From Candidatus Nanoarchaeia archaeon (lineage in GTDB: Archaea; Nanobdellota; Nanobdellia; Pacearchaeales; GW2011-AR1), in contig JAQUKY010000003.1 of assembly GCA_028718805.1 (NCBI GenBank), forward strand, positions 41,123 through 105,122: 64,000 nucleotides of DNA, written 5' to 3'. Under the pieces are notes generated by a model. The model searched no databases and was not told the origin of the DNA. It saw only the letters and a program-made list of their open reading frames with translations. The position numbers and the translations under genes were made by a program. Positions 49,901 to 60,516 of this stretch are shown here, one piece after another. The stretch's first letter is position 1; each line of letters begins with the position of its first letter.

Positions 49901-50777
49901 AAAGCACATGGACAAAATCCCACATATTCAGTTCAGGTTGGAAAATCATGCTGTAACCAATAGCATTTGCATCATCTTGTTTTGTAGAAAGTCTAAAATA
50001 AGCTGGCATCAAAGAATCGCCTGATTCTAACTCTTTTGCTTCTTTATAACTTCCATCTTTTAACATAAATTTATGATTTGGGGTACATTTAATCTCTTCA
50101 CCATTATCCAAAACAACTTTTATTATCTCTGCATTTTCTCTTGTTTTTCTTGGGTTTTTTATCTCTGCTATTTTTATTTGTTTATTTTCATCTATACTAA
50201 ATGTGAAATTTCTTTTTCCTTGTTTGTTTTCTTCAATTAATTCAATAAAAGATAAATTTCTTCCATCAGTAAGCTTAATTTTCGTGTCTGCAGTAAAACA
50301 ACCGAAATTTCCCTGCCCATGAACCAATGGATATCTTAATGAAAAGTCCTGTGCCATTCTTACTAATGCATCATAAATTGCCATATCACCATGAGGATGG
50401 AACTTACCCATAGTGTCTCCTACTATACGCGCTGATTTCTTAGTCATTCCTTTTTCCAGGCCCATAAGTTTCATTGCATACAATATCCTACGATGTACTG
50501 GCTTCAAACCATCTTCAGCACTTGGCAAAGCCCTTGAAACAATAACACTCATTGCATAATCAATATAGGCTCTTTTCATCTCAGATGAAATCTCAGAATT
50601 AACAACCCTGTTTTCATCCATGTCTTTAAGATTAAGTTCTGTTTTCTCCAAAACCTCTGACTCCCCATTCCCATTTTCTTCATCAGCTTCGCTGTCTTTC
50701 TCAAATTCCTCCATTTTTTCCTCTTCCTCATCTGTTCTTTTCATTTCTTTTTTGTCTTCCTTGATTTTGTCTGCCAT
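46998..50777 (-). CDS. gyrA: DNA gyrase subunit A with intein
   Basis: [31 protein letters not shown]; beta-propeller GxxxR repeats; interrupted by intein after VHGQGNFG. Confidence 0.97.
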   Translation of the reverse strand: MADKIKEDKKEMKRTDEEEEKMEEFEKDSEADEENGNGESEVLEKTELNLKDMDENRVVNSEISSEMKRAYIDYAMSVIVSRALPSAEDGLKPVHRRILYAMKLMGLEKGMTKKSARIVGDTMGKFHPHGDMAIYDALVRMAQDFSLRYPLVHGQGNFGCFTADTKIKLTDGRNLSFIELIEENKQGKRNFTFSIDENKQIKIAEIKNPRKTRENAEIIKVVLDNGEEIKCTPNHKFMLKDGSYKEAKELESGDSLMPAYFRLSTKQDDANAIGYSMIFQPELNMWDFVHVLSDNWNLANGIYQNSTGRIRHHINFNKLNNNPENIRRMNWKEHWQTHYNFTSDKHKTDKEYVRKLAEGRKRFWSDEKNREAYSKRISEKNIENWKNEDYRKEMTVTLSEINKKYLVEHPERIEEIRKTASITFKKMWKNPEYKQLFNDKIVASNKRRETNLTGKRKFLNICSYLKKNNIQINKENYEKARIEFFGGKNFTTWDLAVNKYYNNDYNLVLCEINRNHKVVSVEKLNQFVDVYDLTIDKTHNFALASGIFVHNSMDGDNAAASRYTEAKLSKIAVELMQDIDKETVKFIPNFDNSVEEPVILPGKLPNLLINGSSGIAVGMTTNIPPHNINEVCDGIIQVIDKPNTTIDELMEIIKGPDFPTGGVIVGSGLKDIYEKGKGGFVLRGKISEEEGKTKDMIIITEVPYQTNKAELVKQIAELARDKKFPDIYDIRDESSKGKVRIVIELRKGADPKFTINRLYKSTKLQSKFDAIIVALVNGIPKTLTLRQLIDVYINYRRKIIRKRTDFDLKKAEDREHIVKGLLIALKNLEEIIALIKKSKGTLDASEGLQNKFKLSKKQAEAILEITLKQLTSLEHEKLKKEEKDLLELIDKLKKILADEKEIFKIIKDELRDLKKEYGDERRSKIIKIVKEIEEKDLVQKQDVVITITDKGYIKRMQFKSYHEQKRGGKGVIGTELASDDFVKQMITCSTHDNLLLFSARGRIFWLKAYQVPETQRYGKGQAIVNLLSMKDDMITSVIAVKDFKDYLFMVTKKGVVKKIKLEMFAKPRNAGVRIINLPLDNSDSVVDVRRVIQKQDVMLMTKKGLAIRFNSDEVREMGRASYGVTGIKLSANDEVVSMEIVPLDKKGTVLTITEKGYGKRSEMGDYRITGRACKGVINLKVTDKTGNVVSTISVIDRDNFVVSTKKGIVIRTDVKQIRVMGRATQGVRIIKLHEGDKVVDIAKLEEAVEVPETAAEEKK
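49125..50300 (-). mobile_element. Intein in GyrA (about 392 aa, HNH-type)
   Basis: Starts C([12 protein letters not shown]), block-B-like [24 protein letters not shown], ends [12 protein letters not shown]. Confidence 0.95.
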
Positions 50778-50778
50778 T

Positions 50779-51156
50779 TTATTCTGCCTTAAGTTTTAAC
50801 AAATCTGATTGCAATTTATCTAAATCAACTTTCTCGCTTTTTGTTTCCCTATAGCTGTCACTCTCTTCATGATGAGTTGAAAATTCAATCATCTTGCTCT
50901 TTTCCAATCCGGTAAATCTGTGTTTTTGTCCGGGTAATAGTCTTTGGATATCCCCTGACTCCATCACTATTGCCTTACCTTCAACTTCCATAAGCACTTT
51001 TCCCTTTAAGATATAGAAAGTTTCATCCTTATCCTTATGATAATGCATGCTGCTTCTGAATCCCTTATTAATCTCAAGTATTTTCCCGCAATACTTATCA
51101 GTATTCGCAATCCATAATTCCCTTCCCCAAATCTTTTTAACAATTGTTTCTGGCAT
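50779..51156 (-). CDS. Cupin-domain protein (mannose-6-phosphate isomerase-like)
   Basis: [47 protein letters not shown]. Confidence 0.85.
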   Translation of the reverse strand: MPETIVKKIWGRELWIANTDKYCGKILEINKGFRSSMHYHKDKDETFYILKGKVLMEVEGKAIVMESGDIQRLLPGQKHRFTGLEKSKMIEFSTHHEESDSYRETKSEKVDLDKLQSDLLKLKAE

Positions 51157-51157
51157 T

Positions 51158-51550
51158 TTATATATTAAATTCATTTAATTTATTTATCAAATCATCAATA
51201 TCCTCAAATTCAATAATCTCCTCAACTAAATCTCTGAGATGAGTATTTTTAACTGCATTTTTGATGGCTAATATGATTCTTTTTTTATTTGCAATAGAGT
51301 ATCCTACTTCCATCAGCAAACCCTCGCTTTTATCTTCAGATTTTATTAATACCAGAATAATCTCAGAGTTATTTATCCTGTTAAAAGCATTTTGAAACAG
51401 CTCTTTTTTTGTTTTTGGGAGATTTTTATCAAATAGGGTGCAGTAAACATCATGTCCTTTGCTTTTTAGGGCAGAACAAACTTTTTTCATGTCTTTTTCC
51501 AGCTGTTTCCTGTCTTCCCCTGTAAATTTGTATGCTATTTGTATTTTCAT
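51158..51550 (-). CDS. Nucleoside 2-deoxyribosyltransferase-like/TIR-like fold protein (tentative)
   Basis: MKIQIAYKFTGEDRKQLEKDMKKVCSALKSKGHDVYCTLF...LLMEVGYSIANKKRIILAIK. Confidence 0.5.
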   Translation of the reverse strand: MKIQIAYKFTGEDRKQLEKDMKKVCSALKSKGHDVYCTLFDKNLPKTKKELFQNAFNRINNSEIILVLIKSEDKSEGLLMEVGYSIANKKRIILAIKNAVKNTHLRDLVEEIIEFEDIDDLINKLNEFNI

Positions 51551-51551
51551 C

Positions 51552-54500
51552 TTAAATATCCACCTCGGCAATATTTGCATTTGTTTCAATGAACTTTCTT
51601 CTTGGGCCTACTAAATCCCCCATCAGCATTGAAAATGTTTCGTCTGCAAGAACAGCATCTTCAATTGTGACTTTTTTCAGTATTCTTGTTTTTGGGTTCA
51701 TAGTTGTATCCCATAACTGCTCAGGATTCATCTCCCCTAACCCTTTGAATCTTTGGACATCTGCCTTTCCTCCAACTTTCTCCAAAGTTTTTTCCAGTTC
51801 CTTGTCAGAATAAACATAATAATCTTTTCCTTTTCTTACCCTGTATAAAGGAGAAACAGCAACATAAATATTTCCATTTTCAATTAATTCTGGAACATAT
51901 CTGAAAAAGAAAGTTAATAATAAAGTCCTGATATGTTGTCCATCAACATCTGCATCACTCATGATTATTATCTTGGAGTATCTTAATTTTTCAGGATTAA
52001 AGTTTTCCTTAACTCCTGTCCCAATAGCAGTGATTAAGCATATTATTTCTTCTGAAGAAAGAGCCTTGACAGGAGTTGACTTTTCAACATTTAAGATTTT
52101 TCCTTTCAGGGGTAAAATAGCCTGGAATTCCTTTTCTCTTGCGGTTTTTGCACTATTATGAACAAAAACTCCTGAAGCTAAAGCAAAATTATGGGTCTCT
52201 GGAACTTCTAAATCATAAACATCAATTCTTTCTTTAAGAAATTCTATTTTCTTTATTTTGTGGTTGTAATTTTTAACAGATTCTAACATCTTTTCATAAT
52301 CGTTATTAAAAAATCTTGAACAAAAAGTCTTCAGACTCAAAATACTTTTATCATTATTTATTACTCTTATTTTATCAAAATTATCTAACTTATTGCTATT
52401 TTCAAGAACGCTTTTCATTAGTCTGATTGTTTTGTTATAATAAGTTTTATCATAAGTTTCTTTTCTTTGTTTTCTAAAATCGGGGGTCCATTGCTCACTG
52501 GTCTTTTGTCTTCTCCAAATTATCAATGCTTCGTCTTTCCATTGCTCTTTTGCTGTATTAGATAGGTAAGATTTTGCATCAGGATTTTCTTCAAAGAACT
52601 TTCTAACTTTTTCTGCTGCCCTTTTCCTATTTTCAGGATTTGCCCAATAATTTTTTTGTTCATCATTAAGCAACTGATTATTTCTTTTTCTATATTCCTC
52701 ATTTGAATTGTAGAACTCTAAGAATTTTTTTCCCATATATTTCTTAAATTTCTCATTTTTCCAAAGCTTTTTTGAATTTTGGGACATTACTGCTTTAATC
52801 TCTGGCTGGTTTGCCCATTTTCTTATTTTTTCTTTATATTCCTCTGTTTGATGTGCTAATTTTGCTTTTTCCTTTACATCTTCTCTATGCAAAGTTTTTT
52901 CTAAATGTTCTGTATGAAGAATTAAGTGATTTTCTCTAGGTATTCGGATTATATTTACAGGATTATTATTTAATTTATTAAAATTAATATGATGCCTTGC
53001 ATCACCTTGCTCTTTCGCATAAACTCCTTTTTCTAGATTATACTCATCAGCAAGTAAATGTGTAAAAATCCATATTTTTTTAAAATTATCCCAAACCATT
53101 TCATATCCATCAATAGTTATTCTTCCTCCAATTTTAGAAATTTTTCTGTTTAGGGGCATTAAAGAATCTTCTTTAGTTAACTCCCTTGCTTCTCTATAAG
53201 TTCCATCTCTTAACATAAACTTATGGTTTGGAGTACAGGTTATCTCTTCATTATTATCAAGAACTATTTTAATAACTTCTGCCTGTTTTTTTGTTATTCT
53301 TGGATTTTCAATTTTAGCAATTCCTATACTGCCATCAATTTTAATGGTATAACAAAAATTTTCTTTTCCCTGTTCATCTTCTTCAACTAATTCTGCAAAA
53401 GATAAACTTCTTCCATCGGCAAGAGTTATTTTTGTATCTCCAGAAAAACATCCTGCAGCACTGTCTCCCTCAACAATGTATAATTCTGTTTTCTCAACTT
53501 TCTTGCTTGAACAGTCTGCAAGTTTTCCTGGCAATCCTGAAAATCCGGTAACACTTTTTCTTCTGACTAAATCCCTTGCTTTCTTAGCTGCCTCTCTTGC
53601 CTTTGCAGCAGAAACGCATTTTGCTGAAATCTTTGAGGCAATACCTGGATTTTCCTCTAAATATTCTGTAAGAGCAACAGAAACCATAGAATCAATAACT
53701 CCTTTCATCTCAGAATTTCCTAATTTTGTTTTTGTCTGCCCCTCAAACTGAGGCTCTTTCATTTTTATGCTTATAATCGCAGTTAATCCTTCTCTGACAT
53801 CATCTCCTGACAGTTTTTCATCTTTCAAAAGCCCTTTTTTTTCTGCATAATCATTTAAAGCCCTCGTCAAAGCTGTCTTGAACCCGGAAATATGAGTCCC
53901 GCCTTCTGTGGTGTTTATAGTATTTACAAAACCAAAAATATTTTCATTATATGTCTCATTATACTGAATTGCAACCTCAACTTCTGTTGAATCTTCTTTT
54001 CTCTTGAAATAGATTGGCTTGTGAATGATTGGCTTGTTGTGATTAATATGTTTCGCAAATTCAACCAATCCCCCCTCATAATGAAACTCTTCTTTTTTCC
54101 CTGCTTTCTCGTCTTTCAAAATTATTTTAACAGCAGGATTTAAAAAAGCAATTTCCTGAAGTCTTTTCTTTAGCACAGAAAAATCAAATTCTAATGTTGA
54201 AAAAATTTCTGAGTCAGGATAAAAAGTTATTTCTGTTCCATACTCTTCTTTGTCACAGCTTCCAACAATTTTAACATCATACTGAGGCTTGCCGATTTTA
54301 TATTCCTGCCTATAAATTTTTCCGTTTCTTTTTACACTTGCAATCATTTTTTTAGATAAGGCATTTACACAGCTGACTCCCACCCCATGCAGCCCCCCTG
54401 AGATCTGATAAGCATCTTTGTCAAATTTCCCTCCTGCATGCAGTTTTGTCAATGCTATCTCCATAGCTGATTTTTTATATTGAGGGTGTATATCAACAGG

Positions 54501-54734
54501 AATTCCCCTCCCGTCATCTATAACAGTAACACTTCCGTCCTTGTTCATTATAATCTCTATCTTAGTGCAATATCCAGCTAAGCACTCGTCAATAGAATTA
54601 TCAACAACTTCAAAAACTAAATGATGCAGGCCATCTTTGCCAGTGCTTCCTATATACATTGCAGGCCTCTTTCTAACTCCCTCCAAGCCTTCCAGTACCT
54701 TAATGCTCTCTGCATTGTAATCTTTTGCGCTCAT
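51552..54734 (-). CDS. gyrB: DNA gyrase subunit B with intein
   Basis: GLEGVRKRPAMYIGSTGKDGLHHLVFEVVDNSIDE; TELYIVEGDSAAG|intein|SAKTAREKEFQAILPLKGKILN. Confidence 0.97.
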   Translation of the reverse strand: MSAKDYNAESIKVLEGLEGVRKRPAMYIGSTGKDGLHHLVFEVVDNSIDECLAGYCTKIEIIMNKDGSVTVIDDGRGIPVDIHPQYKKSAMEIALTKLHAGGKFDKDAYQISGGLHGVGVSCVNALSKKMIASVKRNGKIYRQEYKIGKPQYDVKIVGSCDKEEYGTEITFYPDSEIFSTLEFDFSVLKKRLQEIAFLNPAVKIILKDEKAGKKEEFHYEGGLVEFAKHINHNKPIIHKPIYFKRKEDSTEVEVAIQYNETYNENIFGFVNTINTTEGGTHISGFKTALTRALNDYAEKKGLLKDEKLSGDDVREGLTAIISIKMKEPQFEGQTKTKLGNSEMKGVIDSMVSVALTEYLEENPGIASKISAKCVSAAKAREAAKKARDLVRRKSVTGFSGLPGKLADCSSKKVEKTELYIVEGDSAAGCFSGDTKITLADGRSLSFAELVEEDEQGKENFCYTIKIDGSIGIAKIENPRITKKQAEVIKIVLDNNEEITCTPNHKFMLRDGTYREARELTKEDSLMPLNRKISKIGGRITIDGYEMVWDNFKKIWIFTHLLADEYNLEKGVYAKEQGDARHHINFNKLNNNPVNIIRIPRENHLILHTEHLEKTLHREDVKEKAKLAHQTEEYKEKIRKWANQPEIKAVMSQNSKKLWKNEKFKKYMGKKFLEFYNSNEEYRKRNNQLLNDEQKNYWANPENRKRAAEKVRKFFEENPDAKSYLSNTAKEQWKDEALIIWRRQKTSEQWTPDFRKQRKETYDKTYYNKTIRLMKSVLENSNKLDNFDKIRVINNDKSILSLKTFCSRFFNNDYEKMLESVKNYNHKIKKIEFLKERIDVYDLEVPETHNFALASGVFVHNSAKTAREKEFQAILPLKGKILNVEKSTPVKALSSEEIICLITAIGTGVKENFNPEKLRYSKIIIMSDADVDGQHIRTLLLTFFFRYVPELIENGNIYVAVSPLYRVRKGKDYYVYSDKELEKTLEKVGGKADVQRFKGLGEMNPEQLWDTTMNPKTRILKKVTIEDAVLADETFSMLMGDLVGPRRKFIETNANIAEVDI
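52155..53450 (-). mobile_element. Intein in GyrB (about 432 aa, HNH-type)
   Basis: Starts C(FSGDTKITLADG), [24 protein letters not shown], ends FALASGVFVHN|S. Confidence 0.95.
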
Positions 54735-54750
54735 TTTGTGTTTATTTATT

Positions 54751-54866
54751 TTTAGTAATATATTAAACGATTCTAAGGCGTTTTTGAGTTTTCATTAAGC
54801 TATTTTTGAGTAGCTTATTCTCACATCCCCGCTTAAATTCGTATTTTATCTATTATTGATTAGTTT
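54751..54866. repeat. Intergenic palindromic element copy N
   Basis: TTAGTAATATATTAAACGATTCTAAGG...CATTAAGCTA...AAATTCGTATTTTATCTATTATTGATTAG, upstream of gyrB. Confidence 0.85.
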
Positions 54867-55101
54867 TTTAATCCTGACCGTTTTGATTAATTATCCATTT
54901 TATCCATCAACTTTTTATTCAAAAATTAGTCAATTTCTGCATTAAAAAAAGCACTTTAGTTTATAAATCTTACTGCCAAAATTTAAGTATTTTAAGGCTT
55001 AAAGAACCAAAATTAAGAAAATAATAATTTAAATTTTTGCTGAATTTACTGAGTTATATAGACTCCTATTTAATTAACACTTATTTAAGTGTCCAATTGT
55101 T

Positions 55102-58100
55102 TTACTTTCTTTTTTTAACTCTTTTCTTTGTCTTTTTCACCAAAAGCAAATACCATATTAAAAAGAATAAGAATAGTAATATTAACAAAACTGACATGAT
55201 TGGTATGTAATCTTGCCTTAAGGCCGGAACTTCTTTCATACATTTTGGACAGTCTATTCCTGAATATTGGCAGTCAATTTCATCTTCATTATAATTCTTT
55301 AAACCATCAAAGCAATAAGGGCAGTATTCGTATTTATCAAGCAACATCTGAACTTTTAATTGCTGATAAGTTCCATTTATCAGATTTAATCTTGATATTA
55401 AAACATTATCTTCACTATAAATTTCTAAGAAGTTATCAAAGCATTTCTCAATTTTTTTAGCATAAACCAGTTTTTTAGTTGAACATTCCTGTCTTTCAAT
55501 TTTATTATAACCATTACAATTCAAATCATTGCATGTTCTTTCTCTCTCCCCTTTTAATAATGTCCTTTCTTTTACAATATCCTCTAAATCATAAACAACC
55601 TGACAGCCAGTCCAATTATCACATTCCCAGTCAGAAACACACATTCCTCCGGCTGTTTCAATAACAGGCAAATTTGTTTCTTTTGATTCTTCATCAACAC
55701 CACATTTCTTTGTTTCATCTGGTTTTCCAGCAGAAGTTCCACAACTGTTGTCATCATAACATGTTCTTATCTGTTCTCCACCCGCACAAGAAGACCACAA
55801 ATCACATTTCCAATTTGTAATACAAGATACACCCCCCCCGCTACTACCCTCTGTAGTTCCTTCTGCAGGAGTTGTAAAAGTATACGTAGGGGAAGTATTG
55901 CAATTTCCAGCAAAATCACAACTTGTATAAGTATAAGAGTAAATTGTATTTAAAGACAATCCAGTTATAGTAACTGAATGGCTGATTGTAGGTATGTTAT
56001 TCCCAACAGTTGTTGTTGGGGAAGCCCAATAAGTCACACTTGAATTACTTGGGTCATCTGTTGTCCAGTTTATTGTTGCCGTAGATACAGTAGCACTATA
56101 ATCTGCCCCAGACAAAACAGGAGGGGTTATATCAGCACCCATAATAAAACTATCATTTAAATTATTTTGTTCTTCAGTTACATTATAAACATGATCATCA
56201 AATAAAGTTAAATTGTAATTCGCAGCGATAACTGAATTTTGATAATAAGCTATTGTTCCCCCAGTATTAATAGACTCAATAATATTGGCTGTGCTTGTCC
56301 AACCTGTTGAATTTGTCTTCAAACTGATATAAGGAGTTTCTTCATTTCCATTATAAATATAAACACTTGCATTCTCAATACCTATTCCTCCAACATCTTT
56401 TGTCTGTGCACGATAATACCATTTTCTTATTAAAGAGCCAGACTGAACACTTTCTTTTGAAAGGGTGTAGCTTACATTCAAGAACGTGTTATTAGTTGAA
56501 GATAAAGTTAACCAAACCTCGTTTGATGCAGAATTAGTAAAACTGCTGTCTGTGAAAACATTATTTAAACTTGACTCCAAAAGAGTTCCATAAACATTTG
56601 AATTTATTATCATGTTGTCCACAAGATTATTTGAACTGTAAGTTAAATAGATAGCATGGCGAAAGTCAGTAATTGTCCCATTTCCTATAACTGTGTAATC
56701 ACAGCCATTAACAGTAATTCCCTGATCTGATCCAGAGTCATCCCCATCAATAGTATATCCCTTTAAGTTAAGAGTGATATTATTTGCAGAAATTACTAAG
56801 CAGTCTCCTGTTGTTGATAAATTATTATACAAAGTGTAAGTTGAACCGGTCATATTCAGATTTCCACAAGCGGTTATATTTCCTTCTATCATCACACTTC
56901 TTATTTCAGTTTCATTAACATTTCCTGCTATATCCTGCGTATAAGCCTTGAAAGTATGACTTATACCTCTCGCTAAGTTAGTAAAATTATTAGCCAAATA
57001 TTTTAAAGAAGCATTTGCATATAATCCCTGAACTTCTCCAATGGATAAATCCCTATTAAATATCATAACATCATCTATTGTGCCGTTAAAATATAAACCG
57101 CCAACACTTGCTTTTCCAATCATAAAATCAGCTGAATTTAATATATCTACTGAAGAAGGTAAAGATCTAGAACCTTCAATTTTACCATCAACAAATATTG
57201 ACAAAGAACTTGAATTTCTTATTGCCATTACAAAATGCCAATTTCCATCTGTAACAGTTGTAGTGCTTCGGACATTATACCTATTGATCCCATCATAAAC
57301 ATTTGCTGTAACTTTATCAATCTCCCCACCAGCACTGGTAGACTCATAAACAACTAACCGGTAATTATCAGAAGAACCACCTCCATCCCATGTGCTTAAG
57401 ATACCTTTAGCCTGTCCTCTGTCGCTGATTTTTATCCATGCTCCAAAACTAAAAGAATTAGTTCTCATATCCAGATTAGAATTATTTTCTGTATTGATAT
57501 AATCTCCATTACCATCAAAACTAAATGCTTTCCCTATCTTTCCATTATCAACTTGATAAGTGTTATTATAAGCAGTTCCGTTGTTTCTCCCAGTATAATC
57601 ATAAACTTTAGCCCCTAGTCCTGTCTGATTAACATCATCCATCCTCCACCATGAAGCAAGAGAATTGTCAAGATCAATAAATGTTGAAATATTGTTTAAA
57701 TCTAATAAGCTTACATTAACCGATATCGCATTAGCAAATTGTGTCGAGCCACTGCTGGGGGTAGGAGAAGTAAAGTTAATTTGCGGGAAAAGCGTATCAA
57801 CTAAAATATTAATTTCTGATGCACTTCCAGTATTTCCAGCTGTGTCATTGCAGCTTACAATGAAAGTATAGCTTCCATCTGCAATGCTTGAATTTGTGTA
57901 GTTTGCTCCTGTTAAACTTGAATTTAAAGTCATGGTTTGATTTGCTGCTCCTGAAATGCTTAATCCGCACCAACTCAAAGCCTCGCTTCCAGAAGCATTA
58001 AAAATTAAACTGCTGGTATTAAAATTACTATTATTTGCAGGAGCGAGAATTGTTACCACAGGAACATCTGTATCCTGCCAGGTGCAGACAACAGATTGAT

Positions 58101-60030
58101 TATTACCTTCACAAGTCGATTGTGATTGAAAATCAGAACAGCTTGGAGTTCCTCCTTCCAGGACTATACAACCTCCAGTCCAATCACAATTAATCTGATC
58201 CAGACAAGCAGTTTCAGTAAGTATCTTTGTACAATCATAACCCCCTACTAAAAAACCAGGATCATCAATACACCCTGTTGGATCAACAATATAATCAAAC
58301 TCAGCACTTCCAAGAATTTTCAAGTCAAAAACATTATAGCTTTCCCCTTCGCTTAAATTAATTAAATAAACTTTATACCAGTTTTCATTACTTATATTTT
58401 CAAATTTAGTGATTAAATTACTATCCCCTTGCTTGTAAACCTCAATTTCGGCATTTTCTTCATCGGTTGCTCTTGCATAAATTGTAATGTCATTTTTATT
58501 TGTTAAATTCTGCTCAAATGTAACTCTGACATATTCATCATTGTTAACAGTTTCACTCCAGTTTCCATCCAAAGCCTGAATTTGGGGGTAAATATCAGAA
58601 ATAAAATCCTTATTCCCATCCAGATGTTCTGCCTTACTTATCTCAATTATTATTAAAGTTGGATCTAAATTAATTATATCCTCGGTTTTATAAGAAGAAT
58701 TTGTAAAATCTTTCTGAACATAAACTGTAACAACATTCTGCTCTTCTATAATTAAGCCGGTTATGCCCCTTACCCCACTAACAATAAACTTACCAATCCC
58801 TAGAATTCCTCTAAAAATAAATCCTGTTGTTGGTTTTATAACAGAAGATGTAATTGTAGGAATCTCTTCAGCTGGTGTTACTTCTATATTCTCTTTTCCA
58901 GATGCTTCTTCCACAATTACTTCTGTATTCTCTTCTTGCTCCTCTGTTTTTATTTCATTAATAGGTTCTTCAGCTCGTGTTTCATCCCCCTCTATTTCTC
59001 CTTTCCCAGTTATATTCTCTTCAATAGTTTCATTATTTTCTATTATTTCTTCGGTGGCATTTTCTTCAGAAGTAGTGATATTAATCTCAGTTATGTTTTC
59101 AGAAATTGTAACATTAATCTCAGCAATATTTAATTCAGTTACGTTAGTTAAATTCAGTGCAGTTATATTAGTTTCAGTTATGTTGATTGTATTAGTTGTT
59201 ATATTAGTTTCAGTTATGTTGATTGTATTAGTTGTTATATTAATTTCAGTTAAATTAGAGGTTATATTGGTAGAAATATTAATTTCATTTAAAATAACAG
59301 GCTTGTTTATATTAACTGTAAAATTCTGCTTGCTTAAATCAGCAAAACTAATATAACTCCTGCCAATTTTTAATGTTTGATTATCAATAATTTCTATTTC
59401 CTTATTAGCTTTAACATTAATTTTGGCCATAAAACTTAAATCATTAAGTTTAACATTATATCCCCACTTGTATTTTTCAGCTGATTCATTGATGTTTATA
59501 TCAAAATTCTCAACCTCAATCTCATTTTGTGTTTCTTTTTCATACCATTCAGAATAATTTAACAAATCAAATTCAAGACTTATCCTGCCTTCGGGAGTGT
59601 CAAACTCCATTATTTTATTGCCAAGAACAGACCTTTTAATATTAACATCAACATTCTTTGTTAAATCCATATTACTCTTTATCTCATTATTTGCTATTTT
59701 TTCTGCTATATCTTTTTCAGCAAAACTTGAAGTGAAACTAACTTCTTCATTTAACCCAATAGTTTCAACAGCTTTTCCTGTTATTTGGTTTTTGTTATAG
59801 TTTATATTCCCAATTAAAAGCAATAAAAAGACTGTTATAATTATACTAGTAATCAACAGGTACCTTGGTTTTTTAATCCTGCCTAGAATACTATCACTCT
59901 TCTTTGGCCCAGAAACAAATCTTGTTCTTACCTTTCCATCTTTATCTCTATAAGATTCACAATAATAAGGTCCAAATCTCTTTCCATTTCTATAAACATA
60001 TTTTCTATACACCAATTTTCTATACACCAA
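55102..60030 (-). CDS. Giant secreted protein (1642 aa): Asn/Thr-rich stalk, Ig-like, LamG-like and right-handed beta-helix-like domains, C-terminal TM and basic tail
   Basis: NITETNITTNTINITET repeats; LamG region RTNSFSFGAWIKISD; NLVDNMIINSNVYGTLLESSLNNVF; TM LLILLFLFFLIWYLLLVKKTKKRVKKRK. Confidence 0.85.
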   Translation of the reverse strand: MVYRKLVYRKYVYRNGKRFGPYYCESYRDKDGKVRTRFVSGPKKSDSILGRIKKPRYLLITSIIITVFLLLLIGNINYNKNQITGKAVETIGLNEEVSFTSSFAEKDIAEKIANNEIKSNMDLTKNVDVNIKRSVLGNKIMEFDTPEGRISLEFDLLNYSEWYEKETQNEIEVENFDININESAEKYKWGYNVKLNDLSFMAKINVKANKEIEIIDNQTLKIGRSYISFADLSKQNFTVNINKPVILNEINISTNITSNLTEINITTNTINITETNITTNTINITETNITALNLTNVTELNIAEINVTISENITEINITTSEENATEEIIENNETIEENITGKGEIEGDETRAEEPINEIKTEEQEENTEVIVEEASGKENIEVTPAEEIPTITSSVIKPTTGFIFRGILGIGKFIVSGVRGITGLIIEEQNVVTVYVQKDFTNSSYKTEDIINLDPTLIIIEISKAEHLDGNKDFISDIYPQIQALDGNWSETVNNDEYVRVTFEQNLTNKNDITIYARATDEENAEIEVYKQGDSNLITKFENISNENWYKVYLINLSEGESYNVFDLKILGSAEFDYIVDPTGCIDDPGFLVGGYDCTKILTETACLDQINCDWTGGCIVLEGGTPSCSDFQSQSTCEGNNQSVVCTWQDTDVPVVTILAPANNSNFNTSSLIFNASGSEALSWCGLSISGAANQTMTLNSSLTGANYTNSSIADGSYTFIVSCNDTAGNTGSASEINILVDTLFPQINFTSPTPSSGSTQFANAISVNVSLLDLNNISTFIDLDNSLASWWRMDDVNQTGLGAKVYDYTGRNNGTAYNNTYQVDNGKIGKAFSFDGNGDYINTENNSNLDMRTNSFSFGAWIKISDRGQAKGILSTWDGGGSSDNYRLVVYESTSAGGEIDKVTANVYDGINRYNVRSTTTVTDGNWHFVMAIRNSSSLSIFVDGKIEGSRSLPSSVDILNSADFMIGKASVGGLYFNGTIDDVMIFNRDLSIGEVQGLYANASLKYLANNFTNLARGISHTFKAYTQDIAGNVNETEIRSVMIEGNITACGNLNMTGSTYTLYNNLSTTGDCLVISANNITLNLKGYTIDGDDSGSDQGITVNGCDYTVIGNGTITDFRHAIYLTYSSNNLVDNMIINSNVYGTLLESSLNNVFTDSSFTNSASNEVWLTLSSTNNTFLNVSYTLSKESVQSGSLIRKWYYRAQTKDVGGIGIENASVYIYNGNEETPYISLKTNSTGWTSTANIIESINTGGTIAYYQNSVIAANYNLTLFDDHVYNVTEEQNNLNDSFIMGADITPPVLSGADYSATVSTATINWTTDDPSNSSVTYWASPTTTVGNNIPTISHSVTITGLSLNTIYSYTYTSCDFAGNCNTSPTYTFTTPAEGTTEGSSGGGVSCITNWKCDLWSSCAGGEQIRTCYDDNSCGTSAGKPDETKKCGVDEESKETNLPVIETAGGMCVSDWECDNWTGCQVVYDLEDIVKERTLLKGERERTCNDLNCNGYNKIERQECSTKKLVYAKKIEKCFDNFLEIYSEDNVLISRLNLINGTYQQLKVQMLLDKYEYCPYCFDGLKNYNEDEIDCQYSGIDCPKCMKEVPALRQDYIPIMSVLLILLFLFFLIWYLLLVKKTKKRVKKRK
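59162..59251. repeat. 36-bp tandem repeat (about 2.5 units) coding TNTINITETNIT
   Basis: GTTATATTAGTTTCAGTTATGTTGATTGTATTAGTT at 59162-59197 and 59198-59233, then partial. Confidence 0.85.
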
Positions 60031-60138
60031 TTTTTCCTAAATACTTAAAAATGATGTAGTGAAACTATTTAAATTTAATTAAGATAGATTTGTTGAATAT
60101 AGCAGGATATCTTATCCCAGATAATTTATAAAGAATTA

Positions 60139-60390
60139 TTAATTTTTATTAGTAGATTTTGTTTCACTACTTACTTCATCCTTGATTTTTTCTAATTCCT
60201 CTGCAGTTTTTTCAGATTTACTTGCCTTTTTCTGCCTTTTAACCCAGTTAACTTTTCTTGGGTCTCTTTTTAATTTATTATTTCTTCTGCATTTACTAGA
60301 ACAAAAATGAATTGTTTTTCCATCTAACTGGAATATAGTAAGGCCTCTTGGAAATTCATAATGTCTTTTGCAAAACGAACATGTTGGCAT
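60139..60390 (-). CDS. rpl24e: 50S ribosomal protein eL24
   Basis: MPTCSFCKRHYEFPRGLTIFQLDGKTIHFCSSKCRRNNKLKRDPRKVNWVK; start at 60390. Confidence 0.95.
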   Translation of the reverse strand: MPTCSFCKRHYEFPRGLTIFQLDGKTIHFCSSKCRRNNKLKRDPRKVNWVKRQKKASKSEKTAEELEKIKDEVSSETKSTNKN

Positions 60391-60403
60391 TTTAAATTTT
60401 TTA

Positions 60404-60498
60404 TCAGTAATATTATTAAACGATTTTAATATGAAGCAATCCTCCATATCTTGATGTTAATTGCCCATGATTATTTTCGTTTTATTTATTATTAATAT
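60404..60498. repeat. Intergenic palindromic element copy O
   Basis: CAGTAATATTATTAAACGATTTTAA...TTGCCCATGATTATTTTCGTTTTATTTATTATTAAT, between eS28 and eL24. Confidence 0.85.
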
Positions 60499-60516
60499 TG
60501 TTTTTACCCTCCTATT

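Noticed and set aside
58763-59356. 197-aa Ser/Val/Ile-rich plus-strand ORF
   Set aside because: Antisense shadow of the Asn/Thr/Glu-rich stalk of the 1642-aa protein.
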